Positions 46,301-57,106 of a DNA stretch of 64,000 bases are shown piece after piece (within the stretch, counting starts at the first letter, position 1; each line of letters begins with the position of its first letter). A model generated the notes under the pieces. It worked only from the letters and a program-made list of their open reading frames with translations. It was not told the origin of the DNA and did not search any database. This DNA comes from Tolypocladium sp. Sup5 PDA-1 (lineage: Eukaryota > Ascomycota > Sordariomycetes > Hypocreales > Ophiocordycipitaceae), in the NCBI GenBank assembly GCA_000750105.3, contig JPHH03000056.1, forward strand, positions 1-64,000, written 5' to 3'. Both the position numbers and the translations under genes were made by a program.

Positions 46301-47739
46301 TTCGTGCCGAAGCAGCCACTCGCATGTTCCCTCGACGGCAGAATCGATACCTTTGGCTCGACTCTCCATTTCAAGAAAGGCCAGCGACCGTAAGCAATCT
46401 CGTAACGGCTTGGAGGGTTCGGGAAGGCGTTGCAGCACCTGGGAAAAATTCGCGTTGTCGCCGTTGGTCTTGATAATCGGGAGCTGGCAAACGGTCAGTC
46501 GGATCCCAGGCGGACTCGGATGATGGCATCCTTTCATTGCTTTGACAAACTCACCCAGTCTTTAACCTCCTTATCCGCTATATCAATCGCATTCTTCTTG
46601 TCGAAAATAGAGCGGTCACGAAGGTCAAAAACTGCACCTGCAAGGTGCGCTGATGAAACGAGAACATTAGAGCCACCGAAACTAGACATTCGTAGGTCTG
46701 GGAACAAACCTGCGTTGCGTTTCTGCAAATAATTGTCCAAGGCCATGACGTAGAGTAAAATGGCCTTGTAAACCTCCGTCAGGCGACGGTTAAACTCTTC
46801 GCCAGCTTGCGGCCCTCTAAACACTTTTTCATACTCTGCGTATCTTGTCATGTACCCGGTCACGACCTCTGAGCTATCGAAGACGAATTTGCGCGCCTCT
46901 TTCGCATTTGCAGCAACCTGGAGACCGAAGGACACGACCGACCAGCCTAGGGCGGCGTAGCCCGACTGGTCAAACTTCACCGCAGCGTCGCCGAGGGACT
47001 TGAATTTCAAGGCTCCATTGATGATCTTATTCACGACCTGGGATCGTTATTCAGCACGTATTTCATGGGAATCCTGGGGCGAGATTGAGCTCACGGGCCT
47101 CCAGGTCGCGTCCTTGTCTTCCTCATTGAGCCTCTCCGCCCTAAAAAGAATAAGATTGACATCGTCGTCGGTGGCTGAGGGTTCCCAGTGATCTTCAGTG
47201 CTTGAGCTTCCGCCTTGGCTTTTGGGAGTCGGGTCTGCCGCGTGGTCTTGTCGTTTGCGTTTGATGAGATGGTCGAGCTTCTTCCGATCTTCTAGATCCA
47301 GGCTATCTGCTGCCTCTTTCCAAAGGGTTCCCACGGCGAGCTGCGGTGGGTTATGCTTGTCTGGCACTCGAAGTGGCTGAATAGCCTGGTCCTTACTAGC
47401 TTCTGATGCCGACTCGGTCTTCGGGTCCGCTGGGGGAGGCTGACAAGGCCGAGGAGAAGCGTGCTGCTCTGCTTCGGACTGCACACGCGTGGTCAAGGTG
47501 CTGCCCCGATTGCCGGTCGACCCGTGAGCGACGGTGACGTCGATGCGGTCATGCAGCACCTCGGCTCCGTCCGTGAAGGGGACTGGCGGAGAGCTCCCGG
47601 AAGATGGCACAAGGCGTTGCGTCCCGAAGTGTGGTTGCGGGTTTCTGCCTCTTTCAGGTCGATGGCTTCCTGTCTCCGAGGGGGCCACGGCCTGCCTCGT
47701 CCTAAAAAGCCTCGATAAGAAACTCCTATCTTTCCCCAT
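43310..47739 (-). CDS. NACHT-ankyrin NLR (STAND NTPase)
   Basis: Minus-strand exons 47739-47095, 47037-46555 and 46483-43310 give 1433 residues. Residues 1-215 are polar and probably disordered. Residues about 216-376 match the helical domain that precedes NACHT in fungal NLRs (LGDAAVKFDQSGYAALGW). NACHT has Walker A GKPGSGKST with K460 and Walker B ILLFVDALDEC (about 563-573). From about residue 950 there are 14 ankyrin repeats of mostly 34 residues with nearly identical TPLLWAA and VVKLLLDTGKVDIDAKD text. NLRs of this architecture act in fungal self/non-self recognition and programmed cell death; the ligand-binding repeats are expected to be the variable part. Both introns keep phase 0. An intact frame over 3.1 kb of repeats argues the gene is live. 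Confidence 0.92.
43345..44790 (-). repeat. Ankyrin-coding tandem repeats, about 102 bases each
   Basis: Fourteen units run through the 3' half of the NLR. The first nine are close copies. A three-unit block containing DAEIRDPEFLLTPLLWAALN occurs twice (around 44170-44290 and 44470-44600), which shows a recent block duplication. Confidence 0.9.
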
Positions 47740-48692
47740 TGTGGAGCTGTGTATCGTCGACGACGTTGGGTTCCAACGCTTAGGGTGCGAGTGTCGTTGA
47801 GTCCACCCGGAGCTTTCAATGCAGTATTTTCACTCAGCCATGCTTGTGCTGATTCGTAGATTGGTGCCCAAGCGACTCCCCAGGCAGCAACGTGGGCCAA
47901 CACCGATGGTCAGAATGCCTGCATGTCTGTAACGGCTTGCATGCGTGGCCCCCGAAGAACCATGCCCTGCCTTTGTGCCGGCATGTTGCCGTTCGCTGCC
48001 CCGAGTACGAAAGGGGAGCATCTTCTTCAGCAATAGGACATCTGAGGGCATGATCAAGGTGGGATTGCAAAAATGGGGGTTGGTGTGAAGCGGCTCGAAG
48101 CCAGTCGCCGGTTCTGTGGATTCCGGCGAGGCGACCGACGAGTTCCTGACAGCAAATACTCGGTAACTTTACGGAGCAGTCCCTAACTTATTACTCCGTA
48201 AGTTAGTAACCTAACAGTTCCAGGTTGTTTGCTGCTGAGGCGGTACAGGCGACAGGGTAGTGGAGAAGCCCCAGTTGATAGACTTGAGACTTGAGGGTAC
48301 GCCACCCGTTGCAGGGACCCTTTGTCCACTATCGGCCCCGGGAGACGGGCCCAGTCGGCCCAGACGGGGAGGTGGATGAACCGGATGTAGCGGCCATTAC
48401 GTGACCAGCACGGGCCAGCACCTCACCACAGCGCACACCCACTGGTCTGCACGCTACGAAGTACATGCGTCCCTGCGACAGCGACTCCCCAGGTCATGCC
48501 GTGCGATTGCCGGTTTGGGCCCTGCACTCTTCGTCTCAGCATCATCTCCCTCCTGCACCTCCTCCCCTCCTCTCTGCCTCCTCCCCTCCTCCCCTCCTCT
48601 CCCCCGTGATGGTCCTCACGACTTGACGGCCGGCCAGCAGCGTCCCCCCGAGCCAGCGATAGCAGTGGCTGCGCGCGCCAGCCGCCGTGACG
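47740..48692. other. Intergenic between divergent NLR and transporter genes
   Basis: Promoter region for both. TACTCCGTA at 48192-48200 and TACGAAGTA at 48455-48463. No gene seen. It marks the switch from accessory to conserved DNA. Confidence 0.6.
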
Positions 48693-50450
48693 ATGCCGAC
48701 CTCTGCCTCCTCCGACGACCGGACGCTCGTCGCTCCGCCCGTCGACAGCGACCAGGCGTCGACGCTGAGCGCCAGCCGCGACTACGACTCCGACCATGAC
48801 TCCCTCGAGCTCGATGCCGCGCTCCGCCGCCGCCAGATCCGCAAGAAGCAGCTCGTGCGCATCGTCTCCCTCGTCTCCGCCACCCTCGCCGCCCTCTGCG
48901 CCGGCTCCATCGTCGTCTTCTCTCTCTACGCCCCCAAGTTCCAGTCGCGGCTGCGCTACACCCAGTTCCAGGTCAATGGCGTCGCCATCGCCAGCTCCGT
49001 CTCCTTGTACCTGCCCATCTCCGTCATGGGCTACTTCTGCGACCGCGTCGGCGTGGCGCCGCTCGCGCTGCTGTCGTCGGTCCTGTTCGGCACCGGCTAC
49101 GGCCTCGCCGCGACCCTCTACCGCAGGCTCGACATCGACTACAACGTCCTCGGCAAGCCGCACGGTCCGGGCAACGCGTGGTCCTACCCGCTGATGATGT
49201 TCGCCTTTGTCTGCGTCGGGTCGGGCACCTGCGCCATGTACATTGCCTCCGTCTCGACCTGCGCCAAGAACTTTGGCAAGGGCAAGTATCGCGGCCTGGC
49301 GCTGGCCATGCCCATCACCGGCTTCGGGCTGAGTGGCATGTGGCTCAGCCAGTTTGGAAGCCGCTTCCTCTACGAGACCAATCCCGACGGCTCCCGGGGC
49401 GACGTCGATGTCTTTCGCTTCTTCGTCTTCCTGGCCATTCTGCTGTTCGTCATGGGCATCATCGGCACCTTTACCCTGCGCGTCGTCGACGAGCAGGACC
49501 TCATTGAGGAGGCCATTGAAGAGCTGGAGAATAGTGGGTTGCTGGATGGCAGCGCTCTGCTCGGCCGGTCCGACAGGGGCTATGGAACGGCTGCGACAAC
49601 GCCGGCCGGCGACCGCGAAAGCGACCCTCTGTTGGATCCGTCCAAGGACGACGACGCTAGGTGGAAGAAGAACTGGGTTCTCAACGCCGAGACCCGCCAG
49701 TTTCTCACCGACCACACCATGTGGCCGTTTGCCCTGGCTTTCCTATTCATGATTGGACCTGGCGAGGCCTTCATCAACAACTTGGGCACCGTCATCGGCA
49801 CCCTGACTCCTCCAACCTCTGGGTTCGGGGAAGGCACTTCGGCCGCCACCCACGTCTCCGTTTTCGGTGTTACCAGCACCATCGCCCGCCTGCTGATTGG
49901 AACCATGACCGATCTCCTGGCTCCCGCCCCCGAGACTCAGCATTTACAGGCCTCGCGTCGGTCCTCGCCGTTGAAGGGCTTTGCCGTCTCGCGAGTTGTG
50001 TTTATGCTCTTCTTTGGGGTCCTCATGTCCATTGGCCTCGTCTTCCTCGCCTCCGGTGCCGCACAAAACCACGCTGATCGCTTCTGGGTCGTCTCGGGGC
50101 TCGTCGGGGCCGGCTACGGCGCCATCTTCAGCCTGACGCCGCTCATCGTCACTATAATCTGGGGCGTCGAGAACTTCGCCACCAACTTCGGCATCATCGC
50201 CATGGCGCCTGCCCTGGGGTCCACGTTCTGGGGGCTGGTGTACTCGGCCGTGTACCAAGCAGGGGCCAAGGGGTCGGGGTCAGCAAAGTCTGGTGGTGAT
50301 GGCGACGACGACGGCATTTTTTGCTACGGCAAGCAGTGCTATTCTTCGACGTTTTGGGCCGAGGGCATCTGCGTCTGGGTGGCCTGCCTGCTGCTCCTCT
50401 GGGCATGGAAGGGCAAGGGCGGGTGGCAGCAGCGCGGCGTCGTGATATAG
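48693..50450 (+). CDS. mch1: Mch1-like MFS transporter
   Basis: A single exon of 585 residues from the ATG in GTGACGATGCCGACC. Twelve membrane segments, with a long acidic and polar central loop (about 265-330) as in fungal Mch1. Family text includes GSIVVFSLYAPKFQSRLRYT, SLYLPISVMGYFCDRVG, CAKNFGKGKYRGLALAMPITGFGLSGMW in sequence, and a C-terminal IIWGVENFATNFG. Mch1 belongs to the monocarboxylate-porter-like/nodulin-like MFS group and sits in the vacuolar membrane in yeast; it does not appear to carry monocarboxylates, and its substrate is unknown. The gene is GC-rich with the codon bias of the housekeeping block that follows. Confidence 0.9.
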   Translation: MPTSASSDDRTLVAPPVDSDQASTLSASRDYDSDHDSLELDAALRRRQIRKKQLVRIVSLVSATLAALCAGSIVVFSLYAPKFQSRLRYTQFQVNGVAIASSVSLYLPISVMGYFCDRVGVAPLALLSSVLFGTGYGLAATLYRRLDIDYNVLGKPHGPGNAWSYPLMMFAFVCVGSGTCAMYIASVSTCAKNFGKGKYRGLALAMPITGFGLSGMWLSQFGSRFLYETNPDGSRGDVDVFRFFVFLAILLFVMGIIGTFTLRVVDEQDLIEEAIEELENSGLLDGSALLGRSDRGYGTAATTPAGDRESDPLLDPSKDDDARWKKNWVLNAETRQFLTDHTMWPFALAFLFMIGPGEAFINNLGTVIGTLTPPTSGFGEGTSAATHVSVFGVTSTIARLLIGTMTDLLAPAPETQHLQASRRSSPLKGFAVSRVVFMLFFGVLMSIGLVFLASGAAQNHADRFWVVSGLVGAGYGAIFSLTPLIVTIIWGVENFATNFGIIAMAPALGSTFWGLVYSAVYQAGAKGSGSAKSGGDGDDDGIFCYGKQCYSSTFWAEGICVWVACLLLLWAWKGKGGWQQRGVVI

Positions 50451-50961
50451 ACGGTTTCTTTTCGTTCGGGTAGTATTTTGGATTATGCATGGCATCGCTG
50501 TACACGAGTTGCATCTGGATCAGGGCGCCAGCGTTGTTTATGGGTTGTCTGGCCGGTTATCGAACCCTGTGGAGGCCATCATTTACACCGGAGTTTGGCG
50601 AAGAGACTTTGACACTGTTGCATGGCGTCCGAATAATCAGTGAGCGTAATCACAGGTATGAATCCTCATATTATCCCAGGAATCAAGTCCTACTTAAAAG
50701 TTGCATTTGAACAATGGCATTGTCTTTGACGTGGTGATGCTCTTAATGGGAACACGTGATTTCGCAACATCTCGCGTCACAATCCACTAACGGAAGGACC
50801 CTGGCCTCACGTCTTCCATCTTCCCCGCGACGACCACTTCACGACCTCCATCGCATGCCTCGCGCTCGCCAATCGTCCGAACTCGAATTTTGAGCGTCCT
50901 GGGTCTTGCACGTGCATCGTGCCATCTGCGGCATCTGCTGAACTTGACGAGACCCGTCGCT
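50451..50961. other. Intergenic between Mch1-like and mre11
   Basis: 511 bases with no gene seen. Confidence 0.6.
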
Positions 50962-53294
50962 ATGGCCGAACTCACAGGTAGTGCAGGCACTCGCGGGTCG
51001 CGTATCCATTCACTGACCTCGTGCAGAGGCGGACAGGATCCGCATCCTCGTCGCGACGGACAACCACGTTGGCTTCGAGGAGCGCGATGCGATCCGAAAG
51101 GACGATAGCTGGCGGACGTTTGACGAGGTCATGAACATCGCGCGCAAAGAAGGCGTACGTCGTCCAAACGCCCACTCGCTCGCTGTAGCACCCAAGCTGA
51201 CATCACGGTCTACAGGTCGACATGGTGCTCCTCGCGGGCGACCTCTTCCACGACAACAAGCCCTCCCGCAAGTCCCTCTATCAAGTCATGCGCACGCTGC
51301 GCCAAAACTGCCTCGGCTTGAAGCCCTGCCCGCTCGAGTTCCTCTCGGACGCGGCCGAGGTCTTCGAGGGCGCCTTCACGCACGTCAACTACGAGGACCC
51401 GGACATCAACATCTCCATCCCCGTCTTCTCCATCCACGGCAACCACGACGACCCCTCGGGCGACGGCAACTTCTGCTCGCTCGACCTGCTGCAGGCGAGC
51501 GGGCTGCTCAACTACTTTGGCCGCGTCGCCGAGGCGGACAACATCGAGGCCAAGCCCATCCTGCTGCAAAAGGGGCTCACGAAGCTGGCGCTGTTTGGGC
51601 TGAGCAACGTGCGCGACGAGAGGATGTTTCGCACCTTTAGGGACCACAAGGTCAAGTGGTTTCGTCCGAACGTGCAGATGGGGGACTGGTTCAACCTGCT
51701 GGCGGTGCACCAGAACCACCACGCGCACACCGCCACGTCGTACTTGCCCGAGAACGTGCTCCCGGACTGGCTGGATCTCATCGTTTGGGGCCACGAGCAC
51801 GAATGTCTCATCGACCCCTCGCAGAACCCCGAGACTGGATTTCACGTCATGCAGCCAGGCTCGTCTGTCGCGACGTCCCTGGTCCCGGGAGAAGCGGTCC
51901 AGAAGCACATTGCCATTTTGAGCGTGACGGGCAAGGAGTTCAAGGTCGACAAGATCCCCCTCAAGACGGTGCGGCCGTTTGTTACCAAAGAGCTCGTGCT
52001 GGCGCAGGACAAGCGGTTCAAGGGCCTGGACAAGAAAAAGGACAATAGGCAAGAGGTGACTCGACGGCTGATGGAGGCCGTCGACGAGATGATTGAGGAG
52101 GCAAACGCCGACTGGGAGGCGATCCAAACAGACGATGAAGCCCTGGAAGAAAGGCCGCTGCCGCTCATCCGGCTCAAGGTGGAGTACACGGCACCCGAGG
52201 GCGGGCAGTTTGATTGCGAGAACCCGCAGCGCTTGTCGAACCGCTTCATTGGCAAGGTGGCCAACACAAACGACGTCGTTTACTTTTACCGCAAGAAGAC
52301 GTCACAACGTAAGTGCCCCTCGGGCGTCTCCTTGAATCGGCGCTGACAATATCCAGGCAAGGCAACGGCCGTAACTCCCGCGGATGCCCTCGAATCCATG
52401 GCAGACGGCAGCGACATGGTCAAGGTCGAGTCGCTGGTGCAAGAGTTTCTCTCCGCCCAGTCGCTCAAGGTACTCCCCCAAGGGCCTTTTGGCGATGCCG
52501 TCAACCAGTTTGTTGCCAAGGACGACAAGCACGCCATGGAGCTGTTTGTCTCGGAGCATCTCACGGGCCAGGTGCGGCAGATGCTCGGCCTGGAGTCGGA
52601 TGACGAGGACCTCAACAGCGCCATGGAGATTTACAGGACGAGAATCGAGCAGCAGACTGCGACCAGCGCCTTGCGGCTGCCGGGCGAGAGGAAGCGGGTG
52701 CTGCGGCCCAGGCCAGACACCTGGGATAGCGACTTCGATGGCAATTGGGAGGACGAGCCAGACGCGTGGACGTATGAAGGGGTTACGCAAGACATGAGCT
52801 TGACTACGACACAGGCCCAAGGACGCTCGTCGCGGGGAAGGACGCAAGATGATGAGATGCTGGATTTGGACGACGAGGAAGCACCAGCTCCGAAGACTAC
52901 GAAACGGGGTACAACGCGGGCAACCAAAGCGACGACAGCGAGGGCTCCGGCGAAGAAGGCCCCGGCAAAGAAGGCGCCCGCCCGAGGTCGCGGCCGCAAA
53001 GCCGTAGCGAGTGAAGAGGAAGAGGAAGAAGACGTTGTCATAGAGTCTGACGAGGAGCCACCACCGCCTCCGAAGCCAGCGGCCAAGACGCGACGGGGCC
53101 AGACTACCAGAGCGGCGGCAGCGCCCAAGAAACCGGCGACGACACGGGGCGCGGCCAAGACGCGGCAGACGACACTCAGCTTTTCGCAGCAGGGCGGGAC
53201 GCAGGACCAGGCGCTGGAGGTGAGCGATGATGAGATTTCGGACGAGGATGCGTTTGAGCCGGCGCCGGTGGCGAGCCGGACGAGGAGGCGGTAG
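50962..53294 (+). CDS. mre11: Mre11 double-strand break repair nuclease
   Basis: Exons 50962-50977, 51027-51154, 51216-52308 and 52357-53294 give 724 residues. The first exon is only 16 bases. The phosphodiesterase motifs are all present: D17-N-H19 with VGF, AGDLFHDN (D57), GNHDDPSG, LLAVHQNHHAH and WGHEHEC. The middle part holds the Mre11 DNA-binding/capping domain (PFVTKELVL, EYTAPEGGQFD). The C terminus (from about residue 600) is basic and acidic low complexity with lysine/alanine-proline repeats, an RGR patch and TTLSFSQQ. Mre11 works with Rad50 and Nbs1/Xrs2 in the nucleus for break sensing, end resection and telomere care. Length and order are normal for a filamentous fungus. Confidence 0.97.
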
Positions 53295-53590
53295 GGGCCC
53301 CATGCTGGGGTAAGGCACTTGTGGCTCCATGAGATGATGGTGGTTGGCCTGGCTGTGCAGATGTGGCATATAGATATACCCGAGCACGCAGCCATCTAGT
53401 CGTATAATGAATGAAGCTTCATGGCGAAGCACTCGGTGGTTATGCATCGCCTGTTAACAAGGTGGATGTCACCCGAAAGCCATCCCCTGAAGACATTTTG
53501 CTTCCACAGTCAAACGCAGCACCGACTGACAAAAAGGCATTTCACTCAATTGAAGAGTAGAATTGGCAAAAAAGCAAAAAAGAAATGGAC
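53295..53590. other. mre11 3' flank
   Basis: No gene seen; leads into the tRNA. Confidence 0.6.
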
Positions 53591-53661
53591 TCTCCCGCCG
53601 GGAATTGAACCCGGGTCTCAAGCGTGACAAGCTTGCATACTGACCACTATACTACGGAAGA
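53591..53661 (-). tRNA. tRNA-Asp (anticodon GTC)
   Basis: The minus strand folds as a 71-base cloverleaf: acceptor arms TCTTCCG and CGGGAGA (one T-G pair), D-arm with GTATAGTGGTCAGTAT, anticodon loop CTTGTCACG with GTC in place, and T-loop GGTTCAATTCC. No intron. It fits eukaryotic tRNA-Asp closely. It sits about 300 bases past the mre11 stop. Confidence 0.95.
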
Positions 53662-54505
53662 TGTTGTCAGGCGTTTAAGCGCCTGTCGTAGGTGGATCGG
53701 GTCCTTGATGGAAGTGGGCTGCGCTATTCGTCATTATACAGGTCAGCGACTCGGATCACTGGGACCTCCGAAGCGGGGTGGCGCCATCTGTGTGCAGCAA
53801 TATCCGTACGTAAAACGGGTGTCGGTATTCGTGCAGCGTCAGCGGTTGGGTTGCGTGATAGGGATGGGGCATTGCGATGCTGGGACGGGCCGACTCGGGG
53901 TGGCTTGTAGGTATTGTTGACTATTGCTGCGATCGAGGATGGGCGTGCCTTCGGTGTGTTGAATTACACCGGCTCAGAGTGCTCGTATAAGCCAGTCTTC
54001 GGCTGGTCACTTTCGAGTTCAAGAGCAGGACAAAGACAATACTACAGCCCCCTATCCAGCGATCCAAGATTGTCGTCACTACGGAGTAGCCCAGGCGGGA
54101 AACCATTAATGTGCGGACAGCTGGCTCTCCAGTGGTTCAGGCGAAACCCCAAACGGCGGTCCACGAGCGGAAAATGATTTACAACGACTTGAAATAGCCT
54201 CTCCTGCAGGGTCCAGTGAGAGGCAGCATTTAGGTGACCGGACCTGCGGGGTCCGTTGAACCTAGCCGGATGTGGCCCATTCCTCAGCCATCCGGATGGG
54301 TCGATTCCAGCGGCGGACGAGAGGTGGAGTTGAGCTTCTCCAACGCGAGCTCCCGCCGATGACGAAACAGCCGACCGCCCGCTCCTCCTCCTCTTCCCAC
54401 TCGCCTTCACCCTTATAAACCTCGTCGACCCTTGCAATTCTCAAACTACCTTTACCTCTCTGATCCTGTGCAAACAGTACTCGTCTGAGCGAGTGAGCAT
54501 CGAGC
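53662..54505. other. Intergenic, promoter of the nitrilase gene
   Basis: No gene seen. TACGGAGTA at 54080-54088. Confidence 0.6.
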
Positions 54506-55839
54506 ATGTCCACCATCCGCATCGGCACCGCTTCGCCGGCCACCGGCCCCACCAAGGCGGCCACGCTCTCCGCCCTCGCCGACATCGCCCGCCGCGCCGC
54601 CGCCCAGCACGTCGACATCCTGCTGCTCCCGGAGGCGTACCTGGGCGGGTACCCGCGCGGCACGTCCTTCGGGTGCGTCATCGGCGAGCGCACGCACGCC
54701 GGCCGCGAGGAGTTCGCGGCCTACTTTGACCAGGCGGTCGACCTCGGGGACACGGTGGGCTGCGGCGCGGGGGCCGGGGCGAAATGGATCAGGCGCGAGC
54801 TCGGCGGGGATGGAGGTGGCGAGGCGGCGGCGAGGGGCGACGGCACGCGGGAGGAGCTGGAGCACATTGCGCGGGAGACGGGCGTGTTCATCGTGACGGG
54901 GTGCATTGAGAAGGCGGGCGGCAGCATGTACTGCGCGGTGGTGTACGTGTGCCCCAAGGAGGGCATCATCGGCAAGCGGCGCAAGGTGATGCCGGTAAGC
55001 CCCCTTGGCAGAGATGGCCATCCTATCCCCTTCTTCCTCTGCCTCATGCACCTGCTGACATCTGACAGACCGGCACCGAGCGCCTCGTCTGGGCGCAGGG
55101 CTGCCCCAGCACCCTCCGCGCCGTGTCCACGACCATCCGCGGCACGCGCGTCAACCTCGCCGCCGCCATCTGCTGGGAAAACTACATGCCCCTGCTGCGC
55201 CAGAGCCTGTACGCGCAAAACGTCAACCTCTACCTCGCGCCCACGGCCGACGGCCGCGACGCCTGGCTGGGGCTGATGCGCACCGTCGGCGTCGAGGGCC
55301 GCTGCTTCGTCGTCAGCAGCAACATGTGCGTGCGCTCTGGTCAACCCCAGACGCAGGGCACAACCCGGAGAGCCGCGCCGCCGCAGCGGAGGAACTCGAC
55401 GCTCACCGAGGAGGGCTTCGAGATCGCCCTGCCCGCGAGCCCGACGCACCGCGCGCGCCGCCGCCGAAAGTCGGTGTTCGACGAGGACGGCAACGAGATT
55501 GTGCTCTGCTGCGAGGCGTCGGACGAGAACGGCGTCAACGGCACCACCACCACCACCATGAAGCCCGCTATTGCTTCTACTACCGCTGCTACGCATGGCA
55601 AGACTGACACGGCCGCGGCGTCCTTTTCCTCGCGCGGCGGGTCCTGCATCGTGTCGCCGTATGGGGACGTGCTCGCGGGCCCGCAGTGGGAGGACGACGA
55701 GGGCCTCATCTTCGCCGACGTGGACATGCGCGAGTGCATCCGCGGCCGGCTGGACCTCGACACGGCGGGGAGCTACTCGCGGGGCGACTCGTTCAAGTTT
55801 AGTGTGCAGGGGCTGGACCTGGATCCGCTGCCGTATTAA
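54506..55839 (+). CDS. Nitrilase family carbon-nitrogen hydrolase
   Basis: Exons 54506-54994 and 55069-55839 give 419 residues. The catalytic triad is complete: E43 in LPEAYLGG, K160 in RRKVMPTGTER and C198 in AICWENYMP. The last form, with Trp after Cys and GGYP early on, is that of true nitrilases and cyanide hydratases rather than amidases. It converts a nitrile to the acid and ammonia (or cyanide to formamide). Cytosolic, forming helical oligomers in relatives. It is longer than usual because of a low-complexity insert at about 253-350 between SSNMCVR and GGSCIVSPYGDVL, with basic, acidic and threonine runs. The intron lies inside the Lys motif. Confidence 0.9.
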
Positions 55840-56008
55840 CTGTACGAGATAGGAGATGTTGTCATTCAAATTGTAATTCAAGATCTGTCGATGAAAAGGG
55901 TTGACCTATGCTGTTCCGTGCCGACGCCGTGCAATGCCCTCATTATGCAAACCAACGCCCATGCTCCGACCATTCCCGCTTGGAAAAGAAAACATTCACT
56001 CCTTCTCA

Positions 56009-57106
56009 CTACTTCGTGTCGTCGCTCGGCTGTGACCGTTGACACGGCCGCCACCCCTTTCCCACAGCGTCACACGCTTTCCTCTCCGCCTCCGACTCCT
56101 TTCTCTGCCGCTCCAGCGCCGCCTCGGCCAAAATCTCCCGCCGGCTCAAGCCCGCGCCCCTATCCCTCGCACCACCAAGCACAAACTCGCCGCCCGTCCA
56201 GCCCCCCTCGTCCTCGTGCGTCTCGTCGTCCTCGTCCTGTAGCTGCTCGGAGACGGCGTACCGCGACGTCTCGCCGATGGTGTGCCCCCCGGTCTTCCAG
56301 TCGGCGGCGTCCACCTCGCGCTCGATGCGGTGGCACAGGTCCCAGAACTGGCGGTCGTGCGGCCCGTGGACGTTGTGCGCCAGCTCGTGGCACAGCGTCT
56401 TGCGGATCGTCTTGTAGTCGCGGTAGCCGTCGTGCGCGTCCGTCCGCAGCCGCAGCTCGATGACCTCGCCCCGGTTGCGGTTCAGCCCCAGCGTGCGCGA
56501 CGTGCCCTCGTGCGTCGACTGCGTGTGCGCCAGCGGCTCCATCTCGGTGAGCAGCGAGACGGCGAACTTGTGCTTGCGCATGGCGGCGCGGATGCCCGGG
56601 TCTTCCTTCAGGCGCATCAGCAGCGCCTGGCTGCGCTCGGGGTGTGGGAGGCCTTGTAGCGGCCGGACTTGGAGGAAGGTGTACTTGGCGTCGTCGGCGG
56701 CCCTGGCCTGGCTCTTGCGGCTTGTTGTCTTCATCTTGGCCTTCTGGGCCATGCGAGCGGCGTTGCGCTTGGCGACCTTGTCCGCCATGGTGTTGACGGC
56801 TTGTATCTCTGCGGCTCCGCATCCCATGAGCGTCAGTGTCTTTCCCTGCAGGCAGCGCAAGGACATGTCGGGGTCCTTGAACGGCGCCTTGAGGAGCGGG
56901 CCCCTGGGGACGAGAATCTTTTGGTTGCAGACGGGGACATCGAGGGTCGCTTCGATCTCGTCAAAGAGGTCGGAAACGGTAGCGTCGTCGGGCAGCTCAA
57001 AGCTGTAGTTGTGCTTGCGGTGACATATCGTAATGGTGAGCCAGCCCGCCTCTGAGCCAGATCCCTCGACCGACGGCCGCACGTCGGACATGTTGTCGTC
57101 CGCCAT
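56009..57106 (-). CDS. Wss1-type WLM metalloprotease with ubiquitin-like domain
   Basis: A single exon of 365 residues from the ATG at 57106 (Kozak CACCATGGCG); an upstream in-frame ATG at 57163 would add 19 residues and is less likely. Residues about 20-95 form a ubiquitin-like fold (ITICHRKHNYSFELPDDATV). The WLM domain follows, with H240-E-L-A-H244-N and the third ligand in VHGPHD, plus LGLNRNRGEVIELRLR. The C terminus is basic and acidic. Wss1 and SPRTN relatives cut DNA-protein crosslinks; those with an N-terminal ubiquitin-like domain form a separate fungal and plant group whose substrates are less clear. Nuclear or cytosolic. Confidence 0.9.
   Translation of the reverse strand: MADDNMSDVRPSVEGSGSEAGWLTITICHRKHNYSFELPDDATVSDLFDEIEATLDVPVCNQKILVPRGPLLKAPFKDPDMSLRCLQGKTLTLMGCGAAEIQAVNTMADKVAKRNAARMAQKAKMKTTSRKSQARAADDAKYTFLQVRPLQGLPHPERSQALLMRLKEDPGIRAAMRKHKFAVSLLTEMEPLAHTQSTHEGTSRTLGLNRNRGEVIELRLRTDAHDGYRDYKTIRKTLCHELAHNVHGPHDRQFWDLCHRIEREVDAADWKTGGHTIGETSRYAVSEQLQDEDDETHEDEGGWTGGEFVLGGARDRGAGLSRREILAEAALERQRKESEAERKACDAVGKGWRPCQRSQPSDDTK

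Noticed and set aside
48423..49715. 430-codon minus-strand frame
   Set aside because: Exact antisense shadow of the Mch1-like gene, caused by GC-rich codon bias; composition is Gly/Ala/Asp/Glu/Arg rich with no motif.
52302..53447. 381-codon minus-strand frame
   Set aside because: Antisense shadow of the mre11 3' half.
54721..55881. 386-codon minus-strand frame
   Set aside because: Antisense shadow of the nitrilase gene; no recognisable domain.
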